Assembly (NCBI GenBank): GCA_028829895.1
Contig: CM054183.1
Span: 76,247,571-76,311,570 of the forward strand
From: Sinotaia quadrata
Taxonomy: Eukaryota > Mollusca > Gastropoda > Architaenioglossa > Viviparidae
Direction: 5' to 3'
Length of the DNA: 64,000 bases
Below are positions 11,401-26,400 of the stretch, one piece after another. Under the pieces are notes generated by a model. It saw only the letters and a program-made list of their open reading frames with translations. It had not been told where the DNA came from and ran no database searches. The position numbers and the translations under genes are program-made. How positions within the stretch are numbered: the first letter of the stretch is position 1; every line of letters begins with the position of its first letter.

Positions 11401-14400
11401 CACTGTTGAAACAAGAATAGTGTAACACATTTATTTCATATTATCTTTGCTTGCTAAGGAAATTGCTGTATCAACGGCTGCTACAATGAACAATATATAA
11501 ACTTAAGAAACTCCTATAACTTAAAAAAAAAATTCAAACAAATTAATGAAACCATCACCATATTTTAAGTTGAATGTTTAATAATAATTGATAATATATA
11601 TATAATTTTAATTGGTGAATATTTCTTTTAAAGTTTTACAAATAAAATAATAGTGAAGATTCAATTTTAAAAACTTTTTAAAAAAAGATTTTTTCCCTAA
11701 AGCATGCACATATTTACAATCATATAATTTTTATTTTATATGTAAATACTGTTAAGTGTACAAAATGTAATTTTCCCACTGATTGAGCAATTGCATTCAT
11801 AAATGAATTTCATTCTTGTGCACAGTGGCAATATTAGTAATTACCCTGCCTAAGAGAAACAAATTAGTTAAGACACTGACATTAAATTAGAAAGTATAGT
11901 GGTAGTGCTACCATCTCTAAGAGAAAGAAATTAGTTAAGACAACTGATATTAAGTTAGACAGCACAGTGGCAGTGCTACCATACCTAAAAAGATTAGCAC
12001 AGTGGCAATGCTACCATACCTAAAAAAATTAAAGTCACTGGCATTAAGTTAGACAGCAAAGTGGCATTGCTTCCATATCTAAAAAAAAATAGTTATGTCA
12101 CTGGCATTAAGTTAGACAGTATAGTGGCAGTGCTACCATGCCTAAGAGAAACAAACAAATTAGACTTGTTGCAGTGCTCCCATGTCTAAAAGAAACAAAC
12201 TAATTATGACACTGACATTAAGTTAGACAGTATAGTGGTAGTACTACCATGCCTAGAGAAAAAAATTAGTTAAGATACTGACACTAAGTAAAACAATATA
12301 CTGGCACTACTACCATGACTAGAGAAACAAATTAGTTAAGATACTAACATTTAAGTTAGTATATTGGCAGTGCTTTCAAGACTAGAGAAACAAATTAGTT
12401 AAGATACTGACATTAATTAAAACAGTATAGTGGCAGAACTACCATGGTTAAAGAAATAAATTAGTTAAGAAATCAATATTAAGTTTAGTTACAAGTATAG
12501 TGGCAGTGCTACCATGTCTAAGAGAAACATATTGGCTAGACATTAGAGGAGTCTGGGCAAATTATACCTGTTTTGATTAACTATTTTCATTAATAAGGCG
12601 GTTTCGTTTGTTTTCCTTTTCCTTCTATAATGACCAATGTACTGTTATTGGCCTTGAACTGTGGTGCAATACTTGTTGTTGAGTACAAGGGATATAGGTC
12701 ACGTGTGAATGGTTGAAAAGTGAAGGGTGCTGGGGAAGCAGCTTGCTAAACCGGATGTTTGATGACCATATATAGAGATATTTTTTTTGCTGATGACATA
12801 GGTTAAGTACGCAGAAGCTGTGGGTGTGTGGAACTCTATAAATAAGGGCAAAGTTATTCATGAGGACCATGCCTATCTTTCAAAGGTCGAACTAATTCCA
12901 TGGATGAAGATTTTTAGCTAGCTGTACTTCAAAAAAAGGTAAAACATATCACATTCTCAGCTATTAGATGTATTGTATTAAGAATGCTGCAGAAATAGTT
13001 ATGTATTTTTCATTTGATTTTATGAATTGTTGCCATTTTCTCACAACGTTCTGTGGCAATAGAAATAGTATATAATCATTCTTCATGCATGCTCTGTGTT
13101 ATTATTAATTCTTTGATTCATTGTAAGGCATATTAGTATAGTGGGATGCCATTTTGATGTGAACTATTTTGTAACGATTGTAACCTGCTTGTGCATGGGC
13201 TTTCTCCTTTTGATGAGGTATTAATTGTAAAATAGATCGAGGTCAAAATGTAAGGCACACCTATTTCTGTCACTCGAATGAACGTGATACCATTTTACCT
13301 TCTACATATATGGTGTTGTGTGAGGTGGTTTTCGAAGACAGTGCAACAGATTCTATGACATGCAAGTGACGCATTGATTTTCGTGTGTATGAGTCTGGCA
13401 GGGCGGACTGAAAAACTTCGATAACTAAATGCCAGTTAAGTGGAATTGCCAAATGACTACAATCTAAGACTTGTGTTTACGATCCGTTATGAACTTTATG
13501 GACAGAGTAGGTTGTCTTGGAAAACCATTTGTATATCGTTTTACTATTTGATTGATGTATTATTTTGTTGTAAATTATTAAATTTTATCTTCGTTATCTT
13601 AATAATTAAAATTGGCTTGATTATTAGAAAGATCGTAAGGGTTGGTGGGGGTGGAGCCATATGTGGATATGAATGATTTTCTTTATAACAAAATTAATAT
13701 AACTAGTCCAATCTGTGCATTGTACATGGATTTACTGTCATTCCAATGAATGCCAGAATTCAAGGGTAATTAAATTGTAGAGGCTGAAGGGTGAATCAGG
13801 CATCAAGTCTGTCATCAATATTAGGTGTGATATAAAACTCTAAAGCCTCGTGTTGAGACAGGGTCTTTAAATATAAACTGGAACGCAATACTAGGATACT
13901 GATATTAAGTTTAGTTAGCAAAGTACTAGTTTAGTAAGTAAAGTACAGTGCTACCATGCCTAAAAGATTTAGTTAGTAAAGTGGCATTGCTATCATACCT
14001 AAGAGAAACACAATAGTTAAGGCACTGATATTAATTTCAAAAGTAAAGTGGTAGTGATACTGTGCCTAAGAGAAATACATCCGTTAAGGTATGATATTAA
14101 GTTATAGACACATCTAATCAAATTTTTGATGTAATTGAATGAACACAATGTAGTGAATTTATGACAAATATTGCAAGCATGTATACACATTTTAAACTCA
14201 TTATAGATGCTATTTTAAATTTAAAATCATGTCACATACTTTTTAATTTTTTTTAAATTTTGATAAAATATGGTTTGGCAAATAAACCAACAAATTTACT
14301 TCCTTTTCTCTTTCCAAAATAGCTAATTTATCTGAATAATTAAAAAAAAAAATACAGGATGTTGATGTCATTCTATAAGTATTCTGAATCCAATACTTTA

Positions 14401-17400
14401 TTCTCTGCCACATAACTGACTGCATTAACATAATATTAAAAAGCTATGTCAATTAGACTATCCTTTTGAATTTAAAAAAAAGTATCTTTCTAAAGAATTT
14501 TTATAAAAATTAAATAATCTAAATATATAATAATGTATGCATACAATGTACATGTCCTTATCAGAAAATGTAATATCAATGAAGGTTTATTTTTCCATTC
14601 TATATGTAGCTATCATCTAAATTATTTTACAATTAAGTAATTTATATAGCTGTACATTATATCACAATTAAGTAAATAATAAAGCCATCTTCAAAAATCA
14701 ATGATAATAAGTTATAGTTGAAGCTAAAATATATTTTAACATAAAATACATTGAACTAAAGATGTTGTCATGTTTAAAAAATAAATTAGATTTTAAGAAT
14801 AGGTAAAATTCATAAAAAAAAAAAAAATAATGGTAACATATATAGGCGAGTACAGGTTTCATGATTCATGTTTTTGAGGCTAAATAAATGGTAACATGCT
14901 TAATATAATTAATTTTAAGTTTTATTTTACATCAGCAATATTTAGAATATTACTTTAAGATATCGGTTTTGAGGCAGTATTCATTTTAAATACTGCCTGC
15001 ACATTCCTGTTTCCACAATATCATAGTGTTGGCACATTCCTGTGGTTTCATAATACTATAGTGCCTGCACATTCCTGTTTTCATAATAAAATAGCACCTG
15101 AACATCCCTGTGTTTATTATACCAAGTGCCTGCACATTCCCATGTTTGTATACCCTACTACCTGCACATTCCTGTTTTCAAAATACCATTGTGCCTGCAC
15201 ATTCCTATGTTTTCATAATACTATAATACCTGTACATTCCTGTTTTCAAAATACCATAGTGCCTACACATTCCTGTGATTTCATAATATCATAGTGCCTG
15301 CACATTCCTGTGTTTTCATAATACCATAGTGCCTACACCTTCCTGTGATTTCATATCATAGTGCCTGCACATTCCTGTTTTTATAATACTGTAGTGCCTG
15401 CATGTTCCTGTTTCCTTACTACAGTGCCTGCACTTCCAGTTTTATTAATATTGCAGTGCCTACGCATTTGCTTGTTTCCATGATACCACAGTGCCTGTAC
15501 ATTCCTGTTTTTATACCCTACTGCCTGCACATTCCTGTTTTCATCATTCCATAGTGCCTGGACATTCCCATTTTTATACCTTAATGCCTGCACATTCCTG
15601 TTTTCATCATACCATAGTGCCTGTACATTCCAGTTTCCTAATACAAAAATGTACAGGCATTATAGTAACACCATCATTTCCAATTGGGAAGTTCTTCACT
15701 ATATGATTTGCTTTAAATGTAATCTTTCTGGCTTCATTAGCCATGCATAAAGGGTATGAATTGTAGATAAAAATTCTGAAGACTACTGGTTCTATCGCAC
15801 CTGTTCGCTGCCAGAGATCTGTCAACAAGTGTGCTGCAAACAGCAGGTAAGGGTCACTGGGTTGGACATCAGTGGACAATAATTCCTTGCCTGCAAGAAA
15901 CAAAGTACTTTGACAACACACTTGTTTATGTAAATCAGATCTTAAATCTGTTCTTGCAATCAAAAGTGAAATCAGTTCTTTGGGTTACACTTAAAAAAAC
16001 CTGCAATCTTAAAATTTGTTCTTATAAAACTGCACAACATTAGTATTTTGATTTAGACTGCATAAAGTCAGGTTTTCATAACACTTTAAAGTACATCTTT
16101 ATTAGTTGAGTCAAACCTTAAAGTGCAAGAAATCAACTTTTAAAGCTATTTTTTTACAGAATGCTCATGTGTATAATGTAAAAGAGAAAAGTTTGTTCAG
16201 TATAACAGTATTTGCATTATTTTTATACCAATTCTTGACCTTAAATAAGAGCAGTTGATATAATCATTCATAAAAATAAAATGCATTTTCTTTTTTTTAA
16301 AAAAAATTACGGATAAAAACGGATAAAAATATGTTTCAAAAACATAAGAGAATGATTAAAAGCAATAAATGAAACCTATTAAATGCATCTTACAGCTAAA
16401 CATAAGTTCCATTATAAAACAAATTCAGTTACTTTTCTATTTTTCTAAGATAAACCTGAAATGCCATGCATGGTATTTCTCTCTGAAACACACACAACCA
16501 CATAACAATACACTCACAAACATACACACAAGCACAAACAAAAGATTTAAACACTGCTTATTTTGACTGCTAGTCAATTAAATCAGCCATCTGTTAGATT
16601 AAAATGGATTCCAATCAACATAACACAATCTTCCTATTATTTAGTACAGCCAATTTTCAGTTATTCACTTTAAAAAAATAGTAAACTGTCAAAATTTCAA
16701 AAATAAAATAAAAATGCAAACTTGTAAATAGGCATTTATAATCACAAGCAGCAACGCAAACTCTGCTTGATGACTTTATTGAACAAACTATAAATTTAAA
16801 ACAGGACTATGTAATTTTCTTAACTTGTTCATCACTTCTATAATACAAGATGGCACAAATGGTCGAATTAAAGTATAGCTCATTTGTGAGTACATGCAGT
16901 ATGGCTGATTTATTTCAGCTTCATCAATTGATTATTTCATGTACGGTACTCGGTTCATAGGGTGAATGTTAATGTTTATATAATGGTGAAGAACTGACTG
17001 TTTACAGGTCTGTCTCTAGCTAAACATTTAATCGTCATATGAGTTGTTTCTTCACTTTTTTAAACAGTACTTTCTTTAGACTGCACTTTATGACTGATTC
17101 AGCATACAATCAAACACTTCACTGTCCGTAATAAAACAAAGTACACTGTATAATAAGAATGCACTTTATGATAAGCTTATGTGCAACCAAAAATCAATGT
17201 ATTTTTTAGTTCATGGTACAATATATTCCAGGATAAGATGGAATTGCTAGAATATGTTAAAATTGTAAATTGGGAATCCACTGTACTTTAGAGATTTAGA
17301 GATAATATAATGAACAAGAAAAAATAGGTAAAAAAAGAAATGATTATATGAACAACACCCTTATCTTTCTTAATTTACTTCAATAGCGCTAAAAGATAAA

Positions 17401-20400
17401 GATAACAGCAAAATTTCTGTGGTCATGTTACCACATGAATACCTGATTTTCTTATTTAAAATGCTATTAGTAGGTATTCCAAACATATTTTTCAAAATCA
17501 TTACTAATACTTTAAATGTATATAGACAGATAGAACTTTTTCTGCTGATTTCGATAATGCTAAAATCCAGTTTGTACCTCAATTACAACCAAAGTTACGA
17601 ATTTTTCAATATTTAATTTTTCGCAAACTTTTACGCTCAAAAATGAAATTGTACAAATAGCTCACTTTGAAGGTCCACAAAATGAAGAAATGATGTTCAA
17701 TATAGTTCAGACTCTCCATATAAGTAGTATCCAACATACAAATATGGCTGAATTTTTTTTAAGAGGCTTTACAATGTTATTTTCAAATATATTGTCAGTC
17801 AAAATTAGCAATTTATTCATTTTCGGGTTGGAAAAAGCTCTAACGCAGTTAACACAAAATGGACGAAATTGCTATGAACATTAAAACTGTAATAACTCTG
17901 CTTGTAATTGAGCTACAGAGATGCTTTTGGTACCATTGGATTCAGTTTGGAAAGATCTATATTAAGAATGCACTCACTACAGTAAAGAAATCTTCATATT
18001 TTGTACACACATTCAGACATTTGCCAATCGTTCATCTAATTTAATGCTTTTTCAGTTCAATGATTCTAGTGCGGTCTAGCATGGTACCACAAGGAATGTT
18101 CTTATATGTTGAATGAACACAATTACAATGTTTTCCACAACAGCATGTTTCATGTTGTGGTGCTTAACCTAAATAAGCAATTCAATCTGCTGGTAGACCG
18201 TTATTCCACAATCTGCCTTCACTGGACACGGACATAATTTCATAGTTGCAGTAAAAGACATCCATTTATTACCTATACATCATCTTTTCTCAGCCAGTCT
18301 TTCCACTGACATGCTTTAAAAAATATTTGTACCTTATAAATCTTTCCCCTATTGAATGGTACAATCTCTTAAGGTGCATACCTAGCTCAAAAAGCATGAA
18401 AAATTGAAAAAATTCAATAAAAAAATTTGTTATTGGTTCTTTTCTGATAGAAAAATGGCTGAATTTTATGAAACTGCTTTTTTATTTTTGGACAAATCAC
18501 AATAGTTTTGAAGATATTTTCAATCAAAGATGGAGTATACCATAGATGTTTATGGTTGAAAAGTTAACTGAAAAATCAGTCGTTAATTTCATTTTTTGCA
18601 CAACATCTATAAAAACTATTAAAAGATATATGCAAAGAATTTTGAACATAGTTTTAAGGACAACCTAACATGGCTTCTGAACCTCTAACTTTTTTATATA
18701 TTTGACTATAGTGTAGATATGGAATTATAATTAATTAGATTTTAAAAAAAAAATTATTATTTAAATAAAATATGTGCTCTATCAGCTGAATGATTGCTAC
18801 ACAATGTAAATAACCAGAAATTACAGTATATTAATTGACTACCAAATATTTTGTCTATATATTTTAAGGTTTTCTTACAATCTTGTCAAAAAGAATTAAC
18901 AAGTTTTGGAAAATATGATTATTTACAAAACCTAGTAAATTCATAAGAAAAGTGAGTAGGCCTATATATTTTGAATCATGAACATTTTTCATCAGTTTCT
19001 GAAAACTTGAATAAAAATTTCCCTCATTTATTTCATACAATTTATGTTGCTGATATTTAGTGGATTTCAGTTAGGTGTGCCACCTTAAGCTTTGGATAAG
19101 GAATATAAATTCTAAAGTCATTTTCAGAGTTCACCCACCACCACCAAAGTTAAATTTTGTACCGTAGGCCTTGTAAATGTAATAGAATGTGCATTATCGA
19201 CTCACTCTTATATTTGTGGAAATATAAGCTTGCAAAATACAACAAATAAAGATATAACTCACTCGTGACTATCAGAATTTTAATAAAAGAAAAGAAAATC
19301 TGGTTAAAATAATAACTAAAATTAAAAAAAAAAATCTAGTGATCTACTCATTGTTTACACTGTGCCTGTTTACACTGTGCCTGCTAAAGCAGTAATGGAC
19401 GAAAAAAAGTGGTCACGTGACCACAAAATAAAAAGAATTAAAAACAAATAACATGCGATCCGAATAAGAGAAATACATTATATTGCAAATAAATCTTTCC
19501 CCTATTGAATGATACAAAACTTAAGCTATGGATAAGGCAGACATAAATTCACAAAGTTATTTTCTGTGTTCACCCTCAACGCCTTAAAAGACGAACGCTA
19601 CCGTAGGCCTATAGACACTGAAAATTCTTATTTATCGGTTAATATAGTCCTTTAAACGAAAAAATGTATGCTATAAACTGAAAATAATTGATTTAACTTA
19701 TCAAATAACGTCCTCAAACAGAGTGATGCACGAGAATGCAAAGTGGAAACTGGTTCAAAGTCGCTGAGTTGATCACTATGGTACTCGATACCATCCGCCA
19801 TTGTTGTTTTCGGTCTTCGGTGATTTCGGTAATTGACCACAGTTCTTTCAACGCAATTCAGTTCGTGCGCAGTATTTTTTATCTCAAACAAACTATACAG
19901 ACTTATAGATGAGGGATTTTCCTATTTTGGGGTATCTTTTAAGGCTGCTATGTTATCGGAATCACCATGAGCGTAATTTAAGAAAATTTTAGTTTAACGG
20001 TATTTCACTTATCTTGAAATTCCCGCGAATTGTTTAGTATGGAAATGAACCTTGTTCTCTCCCCTACATGAAAACCGTTATTATTTTTAGATTACTGTAC
20101 CGCTGACTTACTGATGGACCGAGAAAGAGTGCATGTGTTAAGCACTACCGCTGGACAAGTTATGGCGGCTTGGTAAAAAAGTCGTTCAGTTGGCAACTTC
20201 TGAATAATTTCTTATTACTTTTTCACAATTATTTAAAAACAAAACACTCAGAAAGACAGAACAGAGAACAAACTTTTTGTTTCATGTGCTTTTATTTTAC
20301 AAAGCCTTCAATATACAGAGGAAACATGAGTGTTGAAAATGTAGAAAAATTGACTAAACAATGTCACAATCAGCCATTTAGCGATGTTTGGAATACCTAC

Positions 20401-23400
20401 TATTAATTAAGTAAATGTTAATCTGTTAAAAAAACTAAACTGATAAGAATAAAAGGGTTATTTTTATATACTAATATCAATTTTTACAGAGTAGTCTTCA
20501 AATAAACACAGATTACTTTGACCTACCATCTACTCTGTTTCAACACTTGTTTCTATGACAAGAGCCCAATTAAAACTATCAAATATAAAATATATATATT
20601 TGAAAATATTAAAGGAAGATATGTAAGTTTATCCCCACCCATGAATAATAATTTATTTCATAAATATTTAATGTGGAAGAGGTGGTAGCTGCCCCTTTAT
20701 GCTAGCTTGAGTATGGCAAATTGCCAAGGCAATAACTTTCCCAAATTCAGGAAAAATCACATTTCCCTAAAGAGCAAGTAAGCACCAATGTGCAATAATC
20801 TGATAAATGAGCTTACTCTCTACGTGGAAACTGATTTTAAACATTACCTGAAAGGTGAACTTGAAACATGCTTTTTAAATGTTACTTCTCAAAGTGATAA
20901 ATTAGTTGAATTCTTAACAATATCTAGACATTTACTGCTTCTTAAAACAATAAGTTCCTTTTCAACTTCTCAAAGCAATAAATTACTTGAATTTTTATCA
21001 AATTATAGTCTTTTTCACATTTTAGAATTAGGTTGCATGAGTAACATGCAAATTTAAATGTTACTTCTCAAAACAATAAGTTACTTGAATTCTTACCAAA
21101 TTCCAGTCCTTTTTCACATCTTGGAATTAGGTTGCATGAAGAACATGCACATTTAAATGCTACTTCTCAAAGCAATAAACTTGAATTATTACCAAATTCT
21201 AGTCCTTTTCGATATCTCAGAATTAAATCACGTGAAGTTTTGAGCAAATCATCATCTGGCATCGAGGCAAAAATACTACAATGGCGAGACAGTTGTAGAA
21301 CTGCAGTATGTTGACATATATGTTTCGTCTGCAGAAAAAAAGAGCATACAGCATGAGTCAGGAGTTTTTAGTGTACATATGAGTGAGCGAGTGTGTGTGT
21401 GTGTGTGTATGTGCGTGCGTGTGCGTGCTTGTGCATTGTACATGTATATGACTGGCTGCAATGATAAATGACTTTTCATGAATACAGTTTCCAAAGTATT
21501 AGATACACAATACGAATGTTCCCATTCCTATGGGAAGGAACAGAATGGATTATATGGAGGGGGAGAAAATATAAATATTGTAGAATAACAGGAGATAAAA
21601 TAAATATGTAAGGAATGATTCAGATAAACAGCATATAACACTATAAACCATTCTACATATAATGCTACTTTTATAGGTATGATTCCAGAGCATATAATGT
21701 ATACATAATAAACCTGCATAATCTTTCTTTATTATTGAAAAGAATGACAAATTCCCTTATATCAGAACTGCATATTTGTATTAAATTATATAGATAGTGA
21801 AAGAAACAAGTACAAGTTGAATATAACCATACAAACATTGTGAAATAAGGTCATTTGTGATTTCATACAGTGAGAAGATAAAACAATTTCCAACACTTTT
21901 TATTAGTTAACCATTTCAACTAAAAGTGAAACAACAGTGCATGGATTGTAAGATGTCTGAAATGTCAAACACTGTCAATCAATACAAGACTATTCTAGAT
22001 TACTTTTTGAATGTCTTAAATAAAACAAACTACTGTACATCTCAGTTATGGACTTAACTTTTCCTGTGTGTTACTTCTATATAAATTAACTGATAATTTT
22101 CACCAAACAACAAAATCATTATACCTGATAAGAGTTAACTGTATATCTGTAAACAGAATAACAAATACAATAACAATGTATAATATTTTAAATAAAATAA
22201 AATTCTTTTCAACTAAGCCAAAAGGTGGCAAAATTACAAACTGTGCAAAAGGTATATGAAAAATCTAACTGAAGTGAAAACTTAAAAATTTAACGAATCT
22301 CTTGTAAATAAATTTGTGAAGACCAGATGTACTTACATCTCTTGCATATACAGGAGTGCCATCCTCTGAGGTCAGTTTTAAGGAGTCTGTAAACTGACTA
22401 GTCACCTGCAAAGAACAAACAAACAAGCAAAGTATTTCGATGTACAATTGGGATGTATCAATTTTATTTATAATTAATACCTAGGCATAATAAAAGTTAA
22501 GTCTACAATCCATGATAGGTAACCCAGAAAAATTGCTAAGAGTTGCAATTAAGGGAAAAAAAATCATTGAAATGTTTTAAAATAGAGTTACTGAGCATGA
22601 ATTTTGCTCATCTGATTATATTTATCTATATGTTCTATCCCCATCTGTAATCACTGATTTATCTCTCATTATGTAATAGAACTAATAGAAGATTGTCAAA
22701 TGTATTTATGAAATAACTTATGTATCTCTCATATTCATTCTTAATATAAAATATATAAACCTGTTATTTCAATGTTTATTGTTAAGATAACATTTCATAT
22801 AGAATGCTCATCCAGGATCTAGACAAATTAATGGATTCTGTAAACATCATTTTATGCCTTAATCTTTTATATAACATCCCCAAACAGTTATTACCATAAA
22901 TATCAAGCCATGCTAAGTTAGACCAATTCCATGTCAATACAAAATGTCTGACACTGAGCAAATCTAGACCAATTCCATCTCAATACAAGAAAAAGAAGAC
23001 TTACTTTCTGTGCCTCCTGCTGATCTAGAAGACAGGTGAAAGACTTAAGATCAGCAGCACAGCAAGGCTTAGTACCAAACAGATCAAAATACTGATGAAA
23101 TAACTCACTGGGAGGTCCTGCCAAATAGGTATAAAAGTTTTCAACACATATTTTAAACAAAACTGCATCTACAATCAGGGATAATAAATTTAAGGAGTAT
23201 TATTATACATAAAGACATAAAAAAAAGTTATTTAACAACCCACATTTTAAAAATCTGGGATATAAAATGTCTTTGTTATATATAAAATAATCTTTTATTT
23301 TAATAAATTTTTAATGAATAAAAATACATACTGTTTTAAATTTATAAATTTAAAGTCATAAAAAATTTACCATACAAATAAAACTATTGAAATAAGGTTT

Positions 23401-26400
23401 TTCCAGAACACAAGCTAAAGAAAGTTATGTTTGGCTGTTAAAAAATTAAAAATTAAAAAAAAAAAAAAGTGAACATTTTGCTATTATACCCATTCAAAAA
23501 GTAATAAATAATGTAAATTTTAAATATGCTTCTGTCCATAAGTAATTTATTAACTGTCTATACGATGAGCCACATTGACAAATTTTAGGTACACAGAATA
23601 ATTAAAACTATTAAAAGGGGACTTGGCCCACTGATTACTGAAACAAAATTGAAAAAACATGCTTAAAATAAAACAGACTGCAGAATAAAATTATATTAAA
23701 GTTATTTATTTATTTATTTATTTTTTTTTTTGGGGGGGGGGGCATAAACAAACCCTAGCCATAACATACATAACTCTTATTAGTCATTAAACTTTCTACA
23801 TCACCACTCTACCTATGAAACAGTATTTATCAACCTATGTTTTCACATTTTTTAAATACAACAAGTTATATTTGTTAGTTTTATAATATCTCTTCAGTAT
23901 TTATTTAAATTTTTATAAAATATATAAGTACATATTTTAAAAAAAAATTGTTGTTGATAAAAATTATCATATTGTAATACGCACAATAAAATCCTTAAAT
24001 AATCTTTTAATTTCCTCTCTATAACTGAAAATTTTACCCACTGGTATTTATAAATTTTAGAACTGATAAAGATACAAAAAGATACATTAAAAAACCATTT
24101 ACCCACCCATTTAAAAAAACAAAAAACAAAAACAAAATCTGAAGGAAACAGGTACTTAAACTTGAAAATTAAACTGTAAAAATTAAATGTTATCATAAAA
24201 AAAGACTTATTCTTCACTCAGCATATCTCCTGAATTAAGAATCAGATATCATTTTTACTTTTAAAGCTTTATGCATCCCAGTATTTGCTATTATTCTGTT
24301 ATGTTTTCTATTATCACAAGAATATTTTTGCTATATTAAGATTTTAAAAAATTATTAGCATTTTGTGCACTGTGCACTATTCATTAAAAAAAAAAAAAAT
24401 GCTATTCATTTAGAAATACATATATACTGCTTATTTTAAACGTTTTCTAAATTTGTATTAGAAATAGATTAAAAAAACCAAAAAAACCCCTAAAAAATTC
24501 ATATATGAGAGTGAGAGAGAGAGAGAAAGATTGAGAATATTAACACGTGAATAGTGATACAGTGTAAAGTAACATCAAACAACCACAAGGTGCAATGGTC
24601 ACCACACTTACAGAAGAAATTTTAAAGCCAAACCAGTAAACAGATCACAAAGTTTTAGAAGAACAGAAAATTTGTATGGCCAAAAAGAGTTATATGGTCA
24701 AATCAACTAGATAAGAAATGAACATTTAAAAGACTATTTTCACTGTTTTATAATTAACAAAAGCTCCAATAATCCAGTGAATTCACCTGCCAACTTCAAA
24801 ACTTCAGACTTTCTCTCCTGTAAAATCCGAACGAACTCCATTTGAGCTAGGTAGGGCCCCCGCAAAGGGGTATCTTGTTGACACTGTTTAATTTGTTCAT
24901 TAATAAATTCCATGACCTCCTCCAGGGTGCTGTCCACCATTTTCCCTTCTTTCCCATTTCTGAAACACAAGGAGAAAACAACTCTTGAGTGTCTCTGTCA
25001 CAGTCAGATGACTATGTCTCTATAGTTTCAGTCAATGACTAAATGGCGAACTGTAAGAATAAAAGTGAAATAAATGACAAACAGATCTTTCAACCACTAT
25101 ATTTTATGTTAGTAATTACCTTCAGGAACAAGTTCTATCAAGAGTGCTTCAAAGCAGTAGTCACAATTTCTAATGATTGATTATTCTGAACAAAAGACTG
25201 GTCATTTCAATAGATAAATATCTTTCTTATATTTATTAATTTTAATAAAAAATATTAATCCTCAAATTACATACTGTAGGGAAGGGTTTTGTTACATCAT
25301 TAACTGTAACAGTATTTTGTATACAGTTATTACACTAGTGTTCTGGTTATCAGCATGCTATTAAATGCTAACTGAAAATAAAATAATCCCCAAACTGATT
25401 TAAAATCCAAAGTGGACTTTTGGACAGGTAGCTAAATAAACCTAATCTGACTGCAAGTCTTTTAAAATACTCAAAAGTTTCACAATCAGACAATCACTAA
25501 CATTATTTCAACTTAATGAAATATTTAAAGATCAGTAAACAGTACATACACTATCATCTGGATTCCTGAATGCAATTAAATCTTTATAAAAACTGAGAAT
25601 CTTAAAAAATTCTGATATTGCTCCCCCCTTTTTCTTCAAATTACATGTCAAGAGATGGATTTTACTGTTATAAACTTAGGTCAAGCATTTGTTTTTTTTC
25701 TTAAGTTGTAGATTTTTCATTGTAAAATAAAAGAAAATGGGTTAGGGTAGGTTCTGAATACAAAATCTGTCAAATTCAGAGAACAATTATGAGATCATTA
25801 TATACAGTGTGATATATTGTTGCATTTTGTAACTATATCTATATGTAGTTAGAAAAACTGCTTTCTTTATATTGTGTTAACATGAACATACTCATTGTCA
25901 CAGTTGGATGTGTACATGTATCCAGAATCAATGAGTTGAAAAGCTGTATTGAGATACTGCAGCCAATATTGCCAGTGATCAGGACTGTCAACAGAATCAC
26001 AGTAAAATATGCAATAATTACTTTGATTAGGAAAATAAAAAAACTGACAAAAGTAAAACAATGATAGTATTTTTCAGACAATATTTCAAATCTCTCTTAT
26101 ACTCACAATAAAATGGGCGATCATTCTATGGGGTTAGGAAAATAAAAATATCAATAAATTTTTTAAAAGACAACAATTATATTATTTTTCAGACAATATT
26201 TCCCAACTATCTTATCTTTAAGGAGTCTAATAAAACCAATCAATGCAGAGCTTTATAAAAATTCTTTATAAACTGAAAATAATTGATTTAACTTATCAAC
26301 TAACACCCTCAAACAGAGTGATGCACAAGAATGCAAAGTGGAAACTGGTTCAATGTCGCCAGAGTTGAACACTACGGTACTCAATAAAGTCCACCATTGT

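Noticed and set aside
14985..15645. 33-bp array as another splice-boundary array (exon 13 donor)
   Set aside because: Only AACAGG and GTGC are shared, with insertions between them; too weak compared with the five clear cases.
15690..15800. NAA25 reading continuing past the exon 13 donor (Gly-Ala-Ile-Glu-Pro-Val-Val)
   Set aside because: Resemblance to the family's Gly-Ala-Phe-Glu-Pro-Val-Val is coincidental: that block is encoded by exon 15, and exon 14 matches the intervening sequence.
19652..19891. 79-codon frame in T1 copy A as a transposon protein
   Set aside because: The frame is broken in copies B and C and has no recognisable domain.
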